Assembly: GCF_000003605.2 (NCBI RefSeq)
Contig: NW_003113472.1
Span: forward strand, 122,561 to 134,704
DNA: 12,144 nucleotides
Source of the DNA: Saccoglossus kowalevskii
Lineage: Eukaryota > Hemichordata > Enteropneusta > Harrimaniidae
Reading direction: 5' to 3'
In this document: positions 1 through 7,939 of the stretch, piece by piece
Position numbering within the stretch: position 1 is the first letter of the stretch
Layout of the letters: every line of letters starts with the position of its first letter
Notes under the pieces: model-generated
Database searches by the model: none
Seen by the model: the letters and a program-made list of their open reading frames with translations, nothing else
What the model was told of the DNA's origin: nothing
Position numbers and translations under genes: made by a program

Positions 1-226
1 CACATGTCGAAGTTTCTCCGGAACCCGGTGAACTAGCGGGAAGGAAGGAAGGAAAGGCGTATACAACTAAGTGGGTCCGCGGGGTAGCAAAGCAACCCTG
101 GCCCAGGCTCCTGGAGTCAGCAGGAGTGTTACGTACGTTGGGAGCTTGGTGTTCCGGGGTGCGGCAAACCGGTCTAACCTTGGACCATCCACAGCCGAAA
201 CAGCCTGGAGGCTACCCACTGGGGTA
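1..226 (-). pseudogene. Post-RNase H domain remnant of DIRS-like Pol (runs off left edge)
   Basis: Downstream of RNase H, the minus strand in shifting frames shows pieces that resemble the conserved extension found in DIRS-type Pol. These are a P-W-V-A-S-R-L-F-like start near 220, a TPxNxKLPTYV-like piece near 165-125, and VVYAFP at about 65-48 followed by Ser/Pro-rich residues and a GSGETST-like end. In intact elements this segment has the pattern VDLFATxxNxxLPxYV...AYAFPPF. Frame changes and stop codons interrupt it. The recombinase that normally follows is not in the window. The match is by pattern from memory of the family, so it is less certain than the two domains to its right. Confidence 0.5.
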
Positions 227-592
227 TCAGCCACTACGTGTTCTGGAGACGGAGTCGCCCTGAAAGGGCGTCGCCAGACTGTTTCTCACCCCTGGAAGGT
301 GGTGTGCGGTTAGCTCCACATTGTATTCCAGGCACCAAAGGAGGATTTGCTCCGCTAGAACGGAGAACGATGGGGAATGCGTCCCCCCCCCCTCCTTGAA
401 GGAGACCACCGCTGCGTTGCCTGTGCGGAGCAGGACTCTGTGGTCTCGAACTATGGGTAGAAAGGTTGATATGGTAGTCCCGAAACTAATGCAGGAGCCA
501 TATCCTTGGGCTTGTTCGTCCAATAGATGCGCTCCCCAACCCTGGGGGGAGGCATCTGCTACCAGAGTCATACTTGCGGCGAGGGGGTCCAA
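227..592 (-). pseudogene. RNase H domain remnant of DIRS-like Pol
   Basis: An open stretch of 121 codons on the minus strand matches the RNase H domain that follows reverse transcriptase in DIRS and Ngaro elements. Near residue 12 it has VADASPQGWGAHL, the strand with the first catalytic Asp. Residues 55-59 read LRTGN where the family has (V/L)RTDN, so a catalytic Asp is replaced by Gly (codon 421-419). LLWCLEYNVELTAHHLPGV then matches the usual end of the domain. In working elements it removes RNA from the RNA-DNA hybrid. The open stretch has no ATG at its left-most codon (it starts with TTG) and is simply the longest unbroken piece of a decayed Pol. It continues from the reverse transcriptase to its right. 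Confidence 0.78.
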
Positions 593-599
593 GGGGGCC

Positions 600-1560
600 C
601 CTCTGCCCGAGGTTGGCCAGTGACGACCACCAGGGCAGGGCTTCCTTCACTTGGTCCGAGATCGAAACCCACCTATCTAGTTCCCATAGGAGAGCTCGGC
701 ATTATACCGGGCGGCTGCGTAGTGCGGCCTGGGAACGACCCTTCGAACCGAGGTCATCATTCCGATGATCCACATTAGTTCACAGAGGGACACTGAGGGA
801 GCGCTGACTAGGCATTCGGCTAGGCTGCTTAGCGCTAAGCAACACGCTTGAAATAGCTAAGCCAAGCTTACCTCTGTGTCAAAAACTCAGGGACACCAAC
901 TGCGCGTTGGGTCGAGCTGGGACTTGTCGATTTACTAATGAGCTCAACTGGTGAAGTAAATCCTGTGTTAGCCTGATGCGTTTGGCTATTAACCCCTTGC
1001 CCGGGTTGTTGGTAACCAGTAGTCTGGGTACGGATTGAGGTGTACCGATATCTGGTGAAGCAGCAGCACTATCTGTTTCATCACTGTGGTGAACACGTAG
1101 GGCGCTGTGCCTAACCCGAACGGAGGGGCACTCGAAATTTGAATATTTGGCCCCGCTTAAGTCTAGTGGGGCTAGCCAGTCAAAACGGTGGATGGAGAGA
1201 AGAACCCTGAATGGTGTCTCCATGTGGAACAGATTGAGGAGCACGTACTGATTCAGTCTAGGTCCAGAACTGGACGCCTACCACTTGTAGATTTAGTACT
1301 ACGAACACATTTGGGTAGAAGCCTGGACTTAGTTCTGGCTGATGTACCCTATGTATGGTGTTTTTTTTCCCAGCAAACTGCTACTTCCTGTCTGATTGCT
1401 TCCGCTTTGCGGAGTCCCCTGGCAGTGTCCAACAGAGGAGACACTGACGGGGAAAATAGAAATTTCAGCGGTATCCCGTAACAGGATGTCACCATCTGGA
1501 AAGGTCCAGGGATCGGTCACCCGCTGTCTCCAAACGAGACTACACCAGCGCAATCTGTGT
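600..1560 (-). pseudogene. Reverse transcriptase domain remnant of DIRS-like Pol
   Basis: Minus-strand reading across several frames gives the ordered landmarks of a retrotransposon reverse transcriptase. They are an entry segment with RQEVAV near 1400-1370, RRPVLDL at 1279-1259, FHMETP at 1229-1212, DWLAPLDL at 1181-1158 (motif A, with its catalytic Asp kept), PFGLGTAPYVF at 1123-1091, and the active-site box at 1030-1016. That box reads YPDYW where YxDD is expected, so the second catalytic Asp is lost. The thumb and connection follow as far as DQVKEALPWW near 640. The landmarks fall in different frames and are separated by stops, so at least three frameshifts are present. In the family this enzyme copies element RNA to cDNA. 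Here it is inactive. The gap between motifs shows no foreign insertion. Confidence 0.75.
827..840. repeat. 14-bp perfect palindrome inside the decayed RT
   Basis: GCTTAGCGCTAAGC reads the same on both strands. It sits between the reverse transcriptase palm and the connection to RNase H, and is bracketed by the inverted pair CACAGAGG (781-788) and CCTCTGTG (871-878). The minus-strand coding pattern continues on both sides, so this looks like a feature of the decayed coding DNA and not a separate insertion. Confidence 0.5.
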
Positions 1561-1599
1561 ACGACAGGGATATGCGGCCATGGGTTCGGCAGTTGCGAG

Positions 1600-2450
1600 G
1601 GGGGGGTGCTCTCTTCTCCCATAAGGTGAGTTCCCCAAGGCCTGAAGCCCTGAAGTAGTCACCAAGTTGTGACCTGGCCACTCGTCGAACACATGCCTGT
1701 CCCCCCGGTTGCAGAGGTGAGCATCAAACATGCTTCCCACACTGCGGGGGTAGATGTCCGCCCAGGGAGGGTGTGGAGCCACCACCTAGCTCTTTCCTCC
1801 CTGGGGGCGCGCCACTACTCTTCCCTCCCATGGAGGGGTTCATACCCCTTGCGCTTGCCTCCTGGCTGACCCTGGCTAGCGAACGATGCCCTAGGGAGTT
1901 TTCTGTGCTTTGGGTGCCATCTGCTTGCCCTTGGCAGGGCCAACTGGCTAGCGGATTCGATCTGAACCTTTTGGTACATTGCACTCCGAAGCTCCGAGGC
2001 TGTACCCACCATTTCCTGAACAAAGAGGGTGGAAGTATGCGTCAGTGAGGTGGGGACGTACCTCCCCCCAACTCAGGTTGTCGGTGAAAACACGTACGTC
2101 TAAGGCTGCGTCTCGTAGCACAGTAGTGGCCCTGGCCAAAAGAGCCAGGTGACACTAGGGGGTGTCGCACGTAGATGTGCGGTGGCCCACCAGAAAAGTG
2201 TCGCCTGGTCTAGGAGGCTGGTGCGTTCTGCCTCCGAGGTCTCCAGAGTCCTGGGTGCGCACAATAATGCGCTCAAGCAACTCTGCCCCCAGGGCTGGAT
2301 GGGTCGTCTTCCGATTGGCAAGAACGCCCATGGAACGCGGCTGTCCCCAAGTGCCCGGTTTGCCAAACGGAAATTCGTGGTACCGGGGTCTGGGGAAGGA
2401 GCCTTGGGATCTGGTTGGGGGCGTTTTGGTCTCATCCCACGCTATGGGGT
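1600..2450 (-). pseudogene. Possible gag/linker remnant upstream of reverse transcriptase
   Basis: In the direction of the element this stretch lies just before reverse transcriptase, where DIRS-like elements carry gag and a basic linker. The minus strand holds several short open pieces. One at 2012-1815 is rich in basic residues and glycine near its end (SQGQPGGKRKGYEP), as gag C-termini often are. One at 2139-1948 begins with ARATTVLRDAALDVRVF, which could be a helical gag segment. Frames change repeatedly and no zinc knuckle is visible. Gag proteins of this class diverge quickly, so the assignment rests mainly on position. It could instead be non-coding DNA inside the element. Confidence 0.3.
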
Positions 2451-2599
2451 CTGATCCCGAAACCAACGTCCGCCCATCAACACCATTTGCGTGCTTTGCG
2501 CCCCACTCCGCACTCGGATGGACAGGGAGAGACGTGCCGACGGGGTTGCTTTGGATCCCGATGCCCGTGATCCCATAAGCGTTGAAGCAACTTTAGGTG

Positions 2600-2870
2600 G
2601 TCGCCTTAGGATCAAGGGTGGGGGTATTTACATTGTATCACTGGGATCGATGATACTCCGTATCACCCCAAAAGCGTGGCTCACCGAGTCATTACGGATG
2701 GAAGACTCTGAGGAAATGCCTGGAGTACCGGCTGTATCCGACACAGGTGAACTGTGTTTCCTTTCACTTTAAATATGTGAGAGGGAGCGTGTTCGACTGT
2801 GCGTCTCATGACAGGGTCGGTTCCCTCTGGAGACGCCCGTGGGTCGGTAAGAAGGGAGTCAAAACCCACA
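2600..2870. repeat. Group of short perfect inverted repeats
   Basis: Several short arms pair exactly within a small space. TGATAC (2651-2656) pairs with GTATCA (2660-2665) around a three-base loop. GCGTCTC (2801-2807) pairs with GAGACGC (2830-2836), with AGGG and CCCT pairing again inside. GTGGGT (2839-2844) pairs with ACCCAC (2864-2869). They lie in the GC-rich part of the retrotransposon interval. No coding assignment was found here, and a structured leader or repeat remnant is possible. Confidence 0.4.
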
Positions 2871-2899
2871 GCGGAGACCGGACACAAGGATAAATTTGT

Positions 2900-4060
2900 T
2901 ACCGTTCTAACGTTACCGCGTGACGAACCCTAGCTGGCTGAAAGTAGGGGGGTCAACATGTGCCCTGCCCTGAAAGCCCTGCCCCGAAATCGGAGGCTTG
3001 GCTGCCAGCACCCCGTTGGCATTCAGTGCCTAAGGCTGCAGAGGAGGCCTGGTGCAATTAGCCTGAGCCTCGGCCTCACCCAAAATTAGTGGGAGAGCCA
3101 CGGCTGGGAACGGGGGTTCCCCGGAAGAGACGTGTTTGAATGCAAACATGCTTTCAAGTTTCTTCCTGCTTGCCCACCCAGGGGCCGCAGTGGAGACAGC
3201 TCGCTCCGACTGCGCCTGATCTACCCGGCCTGCCAGGGACGCAAATGCCCCGACAGTCCTTTGACCAAAGCCCTCAACTCAGAGGCAAACCCAGCACCGT
3301 GCGAGGAAGGGTCCAAAAACGGGCCCCATAGGAGGAAAGCCTCCAGGGACACAGCCTCGCTGCAGCCAGTAAAAAATCGGGTAAACCACCGCCTGAAAAA
3401 ACAGGCTGTGAGGATGCCATCTGATCAGCGGGGGGAGACCGAGAAAATATCGGTACCTCCACCATCGGGCCTCCCACTCAAGGTCCCAGTACACGAAGCA
3501 CAGATAGCCGAGTGTGAGGAATTTCCACTCATGCCAAACACGCAACTCACTTTAACCGATTTGTTTACTGGACGCGAGACCTTGCTGTGACGCGGTCTCA
3601 GGCCTCAGAACTCCAGTGAAAAACATACCTTCACGCAGAAACCCCAAACCCCGCACGCAGCTACGACAAAATATCTCGGATGCAGGTTCTATGCTGGTAA
3701 ATTCTGAATATAACCACTGCACGGTCGACTCGAAACACGAGGAGACCGGAAAGAAAACGGCAGCGAGCCCTGGTGCTGTCATTACATCAATATATTGCTA
3801 AATACATTGTAAATAAAAGACGACATGGACGAGTGGAAAAAAAAAACGAAATACAGTTGTAAAATGTGCCGCCGCTAAACCAACCAGTGGTTACGTAGAG
3901 GCGCCGGGTTTTAATTTCTTTGTTGTGAAAAATACTACACACAAAGGGGAAAAACGACACGAGGGTAAAAATTACAAGGAAAACTTATCCTACCAGCTAC
4001 AATGTCGGATGCCGTGCAGTGGCAACAACCCAAGCTAGAAACCCGGACAGGAAAAAAAAA
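2900..4060. other. Unassigned part of the GC-rich interval
   Basis: No recognisable protein domain was found on either strand. The plus strand has an open stretch of 152 codons at 3132-3590, rich in Lys, Arg and Pro, but it begins with GTG and its first in-frame ATG is about codon 94. It resembles no family I know. A further open stretch on the plus strand ends with TAA at 3799-3801, and an AATAAA lies at 3812-3817, but no coherent gene joins them. The most economical reading is the 5' part of the retrotransposon on the minus strand, or another old repeat. Confidence 0.3.
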
Positions 4061-4067
4061 GCAGGCG

Positions 4068-4244
4068 ATCTAGCAGAGCTCGCTAGATTTCATCTCCACT
4101 CGAGGCGGAGAAAAAATCAGAGTGATTGACGGCTACCTATGGCGCTGCCATGTAGCCTCGGTCACGTGGGTTGGTGACGTAAGGGGTAAAAGAATCTTGA
4201 GGTCATGGGGCTTCCCCTGACCTAGATTCTATCTTTCCGTCACC
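4068..4244. repeat. Row of three hairpins at the right end of the GC-rich interval
   Basis: Three inverted repeats follow one another. ATCTAGC (4068-4074) pairs with GCTAGAT (4082-4088). GGCTAC-TATGGC pairs with GCCAT-TAGCC over 4131-4155. AGAATC-AGGTCA-GGGG pairs with CCCC-TGACCT-GATTCT over 4191-4230 around a short loop, and an outer pair GGTGACG (4173-4179) with CGTCACC (4238-4244) encloses it. The base composition turns AT-rich directly after this row, so it probably marks the end of a mobile element. It could be the structured terminus of the DIRS-like element or the end of a separate foldback or MITE-type element. Confidence 0.5.
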
Positions 4245-4362
4245 GGCAGAATCGCTGATTAATGCCTACAGTTCAAAATAGTCATTTTGACTGACCGGAG
4301 TCTATAGTGGGTAATTGAACGTAGTGAATAGACACTGTGCAATTACAAAAGGCAATAATTAC

Positions 4363-4419
4363 CTTATCAATGATTTCTTTCTGTTCTTCTGGTTGAAATC
4401 CTATTGCAGCCACACCACA
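4363..4419 (-). CDS. Weak candidate internal exon, minus strand
   Basis: On the minus strand TTTATCCGCAG precedes a 57-base open segment, which is followed by AAG and GTAATT. It would be a symmetric exon of 19 codons containing AIGFQPEEQKEIIDK. The pattern G-F-x-P-E-E-Q followed by hydrophobic positions recalls the helix of the myosin motor head (IGFxPEEQ), but the stretch is too short to decide. No partner exon was found with confidence, so this may be chance. If real, it belongs to a minus-strand gene with its promoter to the right and the retrotransposon relic in one of its introns or downstream. Confidence 0.18.
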
Positions 4420-7001
4420 CTGCGGATAAATCAAACAGTAAAATGTACTATTCTTTTGCCAAATCCGGTGTTGACATTTTGTATATTTTTTTATAGTCTT
4501 AAAATACAAACGATGATTACAAATAAATTTTCCAATAATTTTGTATTTGATGTCACCATCATTGGCATATTAAACCTGCATAATTTTGTTCTTATTTTTC
4601 CAACATTTTGATCAAACCCTGAGGCCTGTATCAAATTATGTCCACTTGGACCAAAATTATACAATGAATGGCAGAAACCTGGGGACATTATAAAAGTTTT
4701 ATAAATATAATTATTTATAAATCATAATGACTGTTAGATTTCAAACTGACCAATTCAGAAATGGTCTTATAACATCATAAGTCATAATTAATACTAATGT
4801 GCTAGTTCAACTCATCATTTAGCGAAGGACCCTGTTTTGAATAAGTGGGTGGTCATAGTTGCTACATTGTATGTCACACTAGGACATGCATGTACATTAG
4901 GGCTGTAGACAATGTTGAGCTCTTCAGCCAATCACTGTTAAATATTTGAATTTGAATGAAAGCAGATGATTGGCATTTACAAATTTTTATAAATTTGTTT
5001 ATAAACTAAACTACAGCTTTCTGCCTTTCATTGTATCGTTCCATGTGCCTTTATGAAGAAGTCATTCAAATAAAACAAATTGTTAAAATTTGAAGATTGA
5101 CAGAACATTTCCTGCATTCACTGAGAAACAATATTTCTTGAGATACAGCAAACTTAGCATAGAAAAAATAAATATCCATTCCAAATGACCTGTGTCCTTA
5201 GTCATTTTTTACCAAACATGAAAAAATAATTGCTAAGAATTGAGAATAGTTGATATCGTCACAAAAAGAAAATATCTAACAGAGATTAACCCAAGATACC
5301 TACATAACATGTATCAAATCGTAAATAGCAGTTTTGACAAAATGATCCAAAATATTCACAAAAATACAATATTGACACAAAATCTGAGAGAGACCCATCG
5401 AAGGTAGTAGTATACTAAACACTCAAAACACTCAGGCTACTGGTTTTCAAATAAAAGATGCAAATGCAATTGTTGAAAGACGAAAGACAATTAATCAGTA
5501 ATATGATCAACTCTGTTGTTGTGTCATACTCGATGGAAGCAGAGCTAAAATTATTAGTATCAAGTCGCAAACACAAAACGTGTTATAATAAATGGTTATT
5601 TTGTCAATAAAATAATAAAAATATACAATTGTATATTTTCAGTAAGCTTAAGAGCCAATCCTTACAACAGACAATGATGATCATTGTTTCGCTTGGTATA
5701 GTATACAATGTATTTCTGATGTTTTATCTGGGATCAGATTGTTATCTGTCATTATAATATTTATTCTAATAATTTGTCTAAAGATCCCTTTCTTATCTTC
5801 TGTATCTGTACAGATTATACATGTACATGCCATAATCATATCATTATTTTATAGGACCATAGAACACCTCACTGTAGTTTATTGTTTTAGTGTTGAATAA
5901 ATATTATTATTATTATCATAAGCATATTTATTTGAATGCTTATTTGTTAAAGTAAAGCGTCATTTACATTCAAAGTTAACACGATGTTTCCAATGACATG
6001 AACGTAATATTATCTTATCTTTTCAATATTAATGCGGTGTGCAACTGTCCTCGGCAGACATTGTTCTTAGTAGAAGAACGTGAAAAATATTACACCAGAA
6101 ATAATATCGCAGAGTAACGTTCAATATTAACTGTGTTGGCCTGATTTGGACATGTGCGTCACACAAACCCAGAAGATTTGGCACAGCAGAAAGCGTAGAC
6201 CGGAGGATTATTCAATGTGTGATATTGTTTGATTCTTGATTCATAAACACAAATTATCAAATATATTAAAAAAACTGTCAAATGTAATTAGGAATTTGTT
6301 TTACAATGTATCTCTAAAGTGTAAAAAACAATTTATTACTGTAAATGGAACTTTCATTTTATTTCTTGTAAAAACGTAAAATGCATTTTTTATTTTCTGG
6401 AACCTGTACCTGTATTTACCTCATAAATAAAGAAGGCTGAGTGAAATTTGTGTCTACAATGTTTGATAATGCTATTTTGACAATGTAATAGGTAATGTTT
6501 TTCATCACCAATCTTGTTACAATTATGGATTTTACAGTCTTTTCTCTCTTACCGGTAATCCCTGTATTTCTCCCAGACTCAACTGGCAAGAAATGTACCA
6601 TACTCTTTACCTTGTCAGAGCAATCCTGTGTTTTTTATTTGTAATGTCATCTAAATACTTTTTGTGTGGAACTTTTCAGGTAACAACTTGTCAGCAAACA
6701 ATTTTGAAGTTTTCTATGACTGATTTATTTTTGCCTGAACCATTACATATATTCACATGAAAAATTCCCCATATGTCTGCCCCATACATTAAAGTGGGTT
6801 TGACCCAGGGGCTCCTTCCATAGAAATGCAATACAGGTATGTGTCGCCTGACTGGGGTGTCATTTCACGTTTTTTTGTTAAGAAGTGGGTAATCATTTAT
6901 CAAAGTTTTGGTATAGAAGTGTAGCATAATGCCATTTAATTACTTTTTCACAGGTCCTTATATTCAAAGCCAAATACCAGAAAAGGCTGAATAAAATGTG
7001 T

Positions 7002-7044
7002 CACCCGGGTGCACTCACTGGTTGCGAAAGTTGTGAGCCGGGTG
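7002..7044. repeat. Interrupted inverted repeat, 12-bp arms
   Basis: CACCCGG (7002-7008) and CTCAC (7014-7018) on the left pair with GTGAG (7033-7037) and CCGGGTG (7038-7044) on the right, with a 5-base bulge on the left arm. The left arm also contains the perfect palindrome CACCCGGGTG (7002-7011). It is a local GC-rich island in AT-rich DNA, and may be a piece of a SINE or MITE. Confidence 0.45.
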
Positions 7045-7231
7045 TTTTTTGTACATTTGTAATATTTCATGTCAGTGACCACCCCCACCCCCTCCCCCAG
7101 CTGACATAGTGTATGTGGTATGAGTTAAGCCATGTAGGTCGCTGAAAACATTGTGTTTAGAAGTTGGTTTATAAATAGACAAAAAAATTGTTTACAAGAG
7201 ATGGGCAGCACACCCCTACCCAGTAGCCCAC

Positions 7232-7249
7232 GGGGGGGGGGGGGGGGGG
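7232..7249. repeat. G18 homopolymer run
   Basis: Eighteen consecutive G residues follow CCCAC. A CCCC-rich tract lies about 130 bases to the left (7080-7101). The run could form a G-quadruplex on the plus strand, and its exact length is likely to be unreliable in sequencing and variable between individuals. Confidence 0.9.
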
Positions 7250-7557
7250 TATGTTGGAGACCACAGAGTCAAAAAGCTTGTTAGCTAATCTCATTACAAT
7301 CAAATAGCATTTTATACATATAAATCAGTGCTTTTTGAGACTTGTCATGAAGTCCAGTTTATCATATATAAATTGAGGGATTGTGTAGCGACATACACAA
7401 CATAAAATATAAATCATTGAATAGCTTGTACTTTCGCACATTCTCTTTCCATTGAATCCGGTAGACATAAAGGCAATTTTGAAGGATTTTTTCATTCTTA
7501 CCATTTTGGCAAAATTTATTTTCTATATTCTTGATATGTTTTAGTACTATAAGTCTT

Positions 7558-7587
7558 GTTGTTTTGTTGTTGTTGTTATTATTATTG
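7558..7587. repeat. TTG/TTA trinucleotide microsatellite
   Basis: Interrupted TTG units turn into ATT units over about 30 bases. The run encodes poly-Asn on the minus strand in one frame, which is an effect of the repeat and not evidence for a gene. Confidence 0.7.
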
Positions 7588-7754
7588 GACATTACTCAAG
7601 ATTTCATTGGTACGTTCCAAATCAAATTCTACTACTACAACGTATGTACACAACGCGTGTAAAATACATTGTTTGTTTACATGAAATTGGAACAAGCGCT
7701 GCAAGACTGCTACCGCCTTTTACATTCTATATAATAATGTTCGATGATATATAC

Positions 7755-7847
7755 CTTCCATGTGAAGTTTCGAAGAGGCACAACTGCAAAAAACTGTGAA
7801 ATTATCGGATGGACCACGATCTCTTCTTCTCGTCTTGTAGCAGACAT
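7755..7847 (-). CDS. Candidate divergent first coding exon, unknown product
   Basis: On the minus strand, directly left of the RNPS1 promoter, an ATG in good context (A at -3, AACATG) at 7847-7845 opens a 31-codon frame starting MSATRREEEIVVHP. It stays open to TTCACATGGAAG and is followed by GTATAT, a fair splice donor (intron from 7754), ending in phase 0. The frame also stays open to its left as far as an ATG at 7910, but that would read through the shared promoter elements, so the inner ATG is preferred. I do not recognise the protein. Position and start context suit a gene transcribed divergently from a shared CpG-type promoter. The alternative is a chance open frame upstream of RNPS1. 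Confidence 0.28.
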
Positions 7848-7883
7848 GTTGAACTTTCGCAAGTAATTACTCGCTGGGTCATT

Positions 7884-7932
7884 GGGCATGCGCAGTAAAC
7901 GAATCGCCATCTTGCTTTGGAATACTTCCGGG
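7884..7932. promoter_or_regulatory. Compact NRF1-YY1-ETS housekeeping promoter of RNPS1
   Basis: Three well-known core-promoter motifs sit within 50 bases just before the start codon. GCATGCGCA (7886-7894) fits the NRF1 site, GCCATCTTG (7906-7914) fits the YY1 site in its usual orientation near the start of transcription, and ACTTCCGG (7924-7931) is a full ETS/GABP site. No TATA box is seen. This set is typical of constitutive, TATA-less promoters, which often fire in both directions. The YY1 and ETS sites probably lie in or beside the short 5' untranslated region, so the start of transcription is likely near 7890-7910 (inferred). Confidence 0.6.
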
Positions 7933-7939
7933 AGAAAAT
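7900..7939 (+). other. RNPS1: RNPS1 exon 1: 5' UTR ending in the first two bases of the start codon
   Basis: The sequence GAGAAAAT is followed by GTAAGT, a perfect donor, at 7940. Exon 2 starts with G, so the spliced RNA reads GAGAAAATGAGAG: an ATG with A at -3 and the correct frame for the whole protein. No other ATG with this frame is present in exon 2 ahead of the RS region. The 5' limit given is approximate, since transcription start is not visible. Confidence 0.7.

Larger units (their letters stand above)
1..4250 (-). mobile_element. Decayed DIRS-like (YR-order) retrotransposon, left end outside window
   Basis: This stretch is visibly richer in G+C than the flank to its right, and its minus strand carries remnants of a retrotransposon Pol in the order reverse transcriptase, RNase H, post-RNase H domain. 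The WGAHL-type RNase H, the long linker, and the extension after RNase H are typical of DIRS and Ngaro elements, which use a tyrosine recombinase instead of an integrase. The recombinase would lie left of the window, so the class is inferred and not shown. The right boundary near 4250 is placed by the change to AT-rich sequence after a cluster of hairpins; no target-site duplication was found, and DIRS elements normally make none. The copy is broken by frameshifts and stops and cannot encode a working polyprotein. Parts of the interval, especially 2500-4060, could belong to another repeat. Confidence 0.6.
4251..7750. other. AT-rich intergenic or intronic sequence with no firm gene
   Basis: This stretch has stops in all frames at short intervals and no convincing coding domain. 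It contains small repeats (ATT run near 5901-5917, G18 run at 7232-7249, TTG/TTA run at 7558-7587), an inverted repeat at 7002-7044, a pyrimidine-rich tract at 7080-7101, and scattered AATAAA words on both strands. Two short stop-free segments with splice-like borders on the minus strand (4363-4419 and 6553-6625) are listed separately as weak candidates. Confidence 0.5.

Noticed and set aside
738-756. GGTTCGAAGGG on the minus strand, like a Pol III B box (tRNA or SINE)
   Set aside because: No A box or cloverleaf accompanies it, and the same bases continue the decayed reverse transcriptase reading.
3132-3590. Plus-strand open frame of 152 codons
   Set aside because: It starts with GTG, the first ATG is far inside, it resembles no known family, and it lies opposite the orientation of the mobile element that fills the region. 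GC-rich DNA lacks stops, so long chance frames are expected.
3812-3817. AATAAA on the plus strand after a TAA
   Set aside because: Such words are common in AT-rich DNA and there is no supported plus-strand gene to end here.
4491-4688. Minus-strand 65-codon frame beside the candidate exon at 4363-4419
   Set aside because: Splice-like borders are weak, the sequence matches no family I know, and it runs on into obviously non-coding sequence.
7362-7592. Minus-strand frame starting with poly-Asn
   Set aside because: The poly-Asn is the TTG/TTA microsatellite; the remainder is AT-rich with no recognisable domain.
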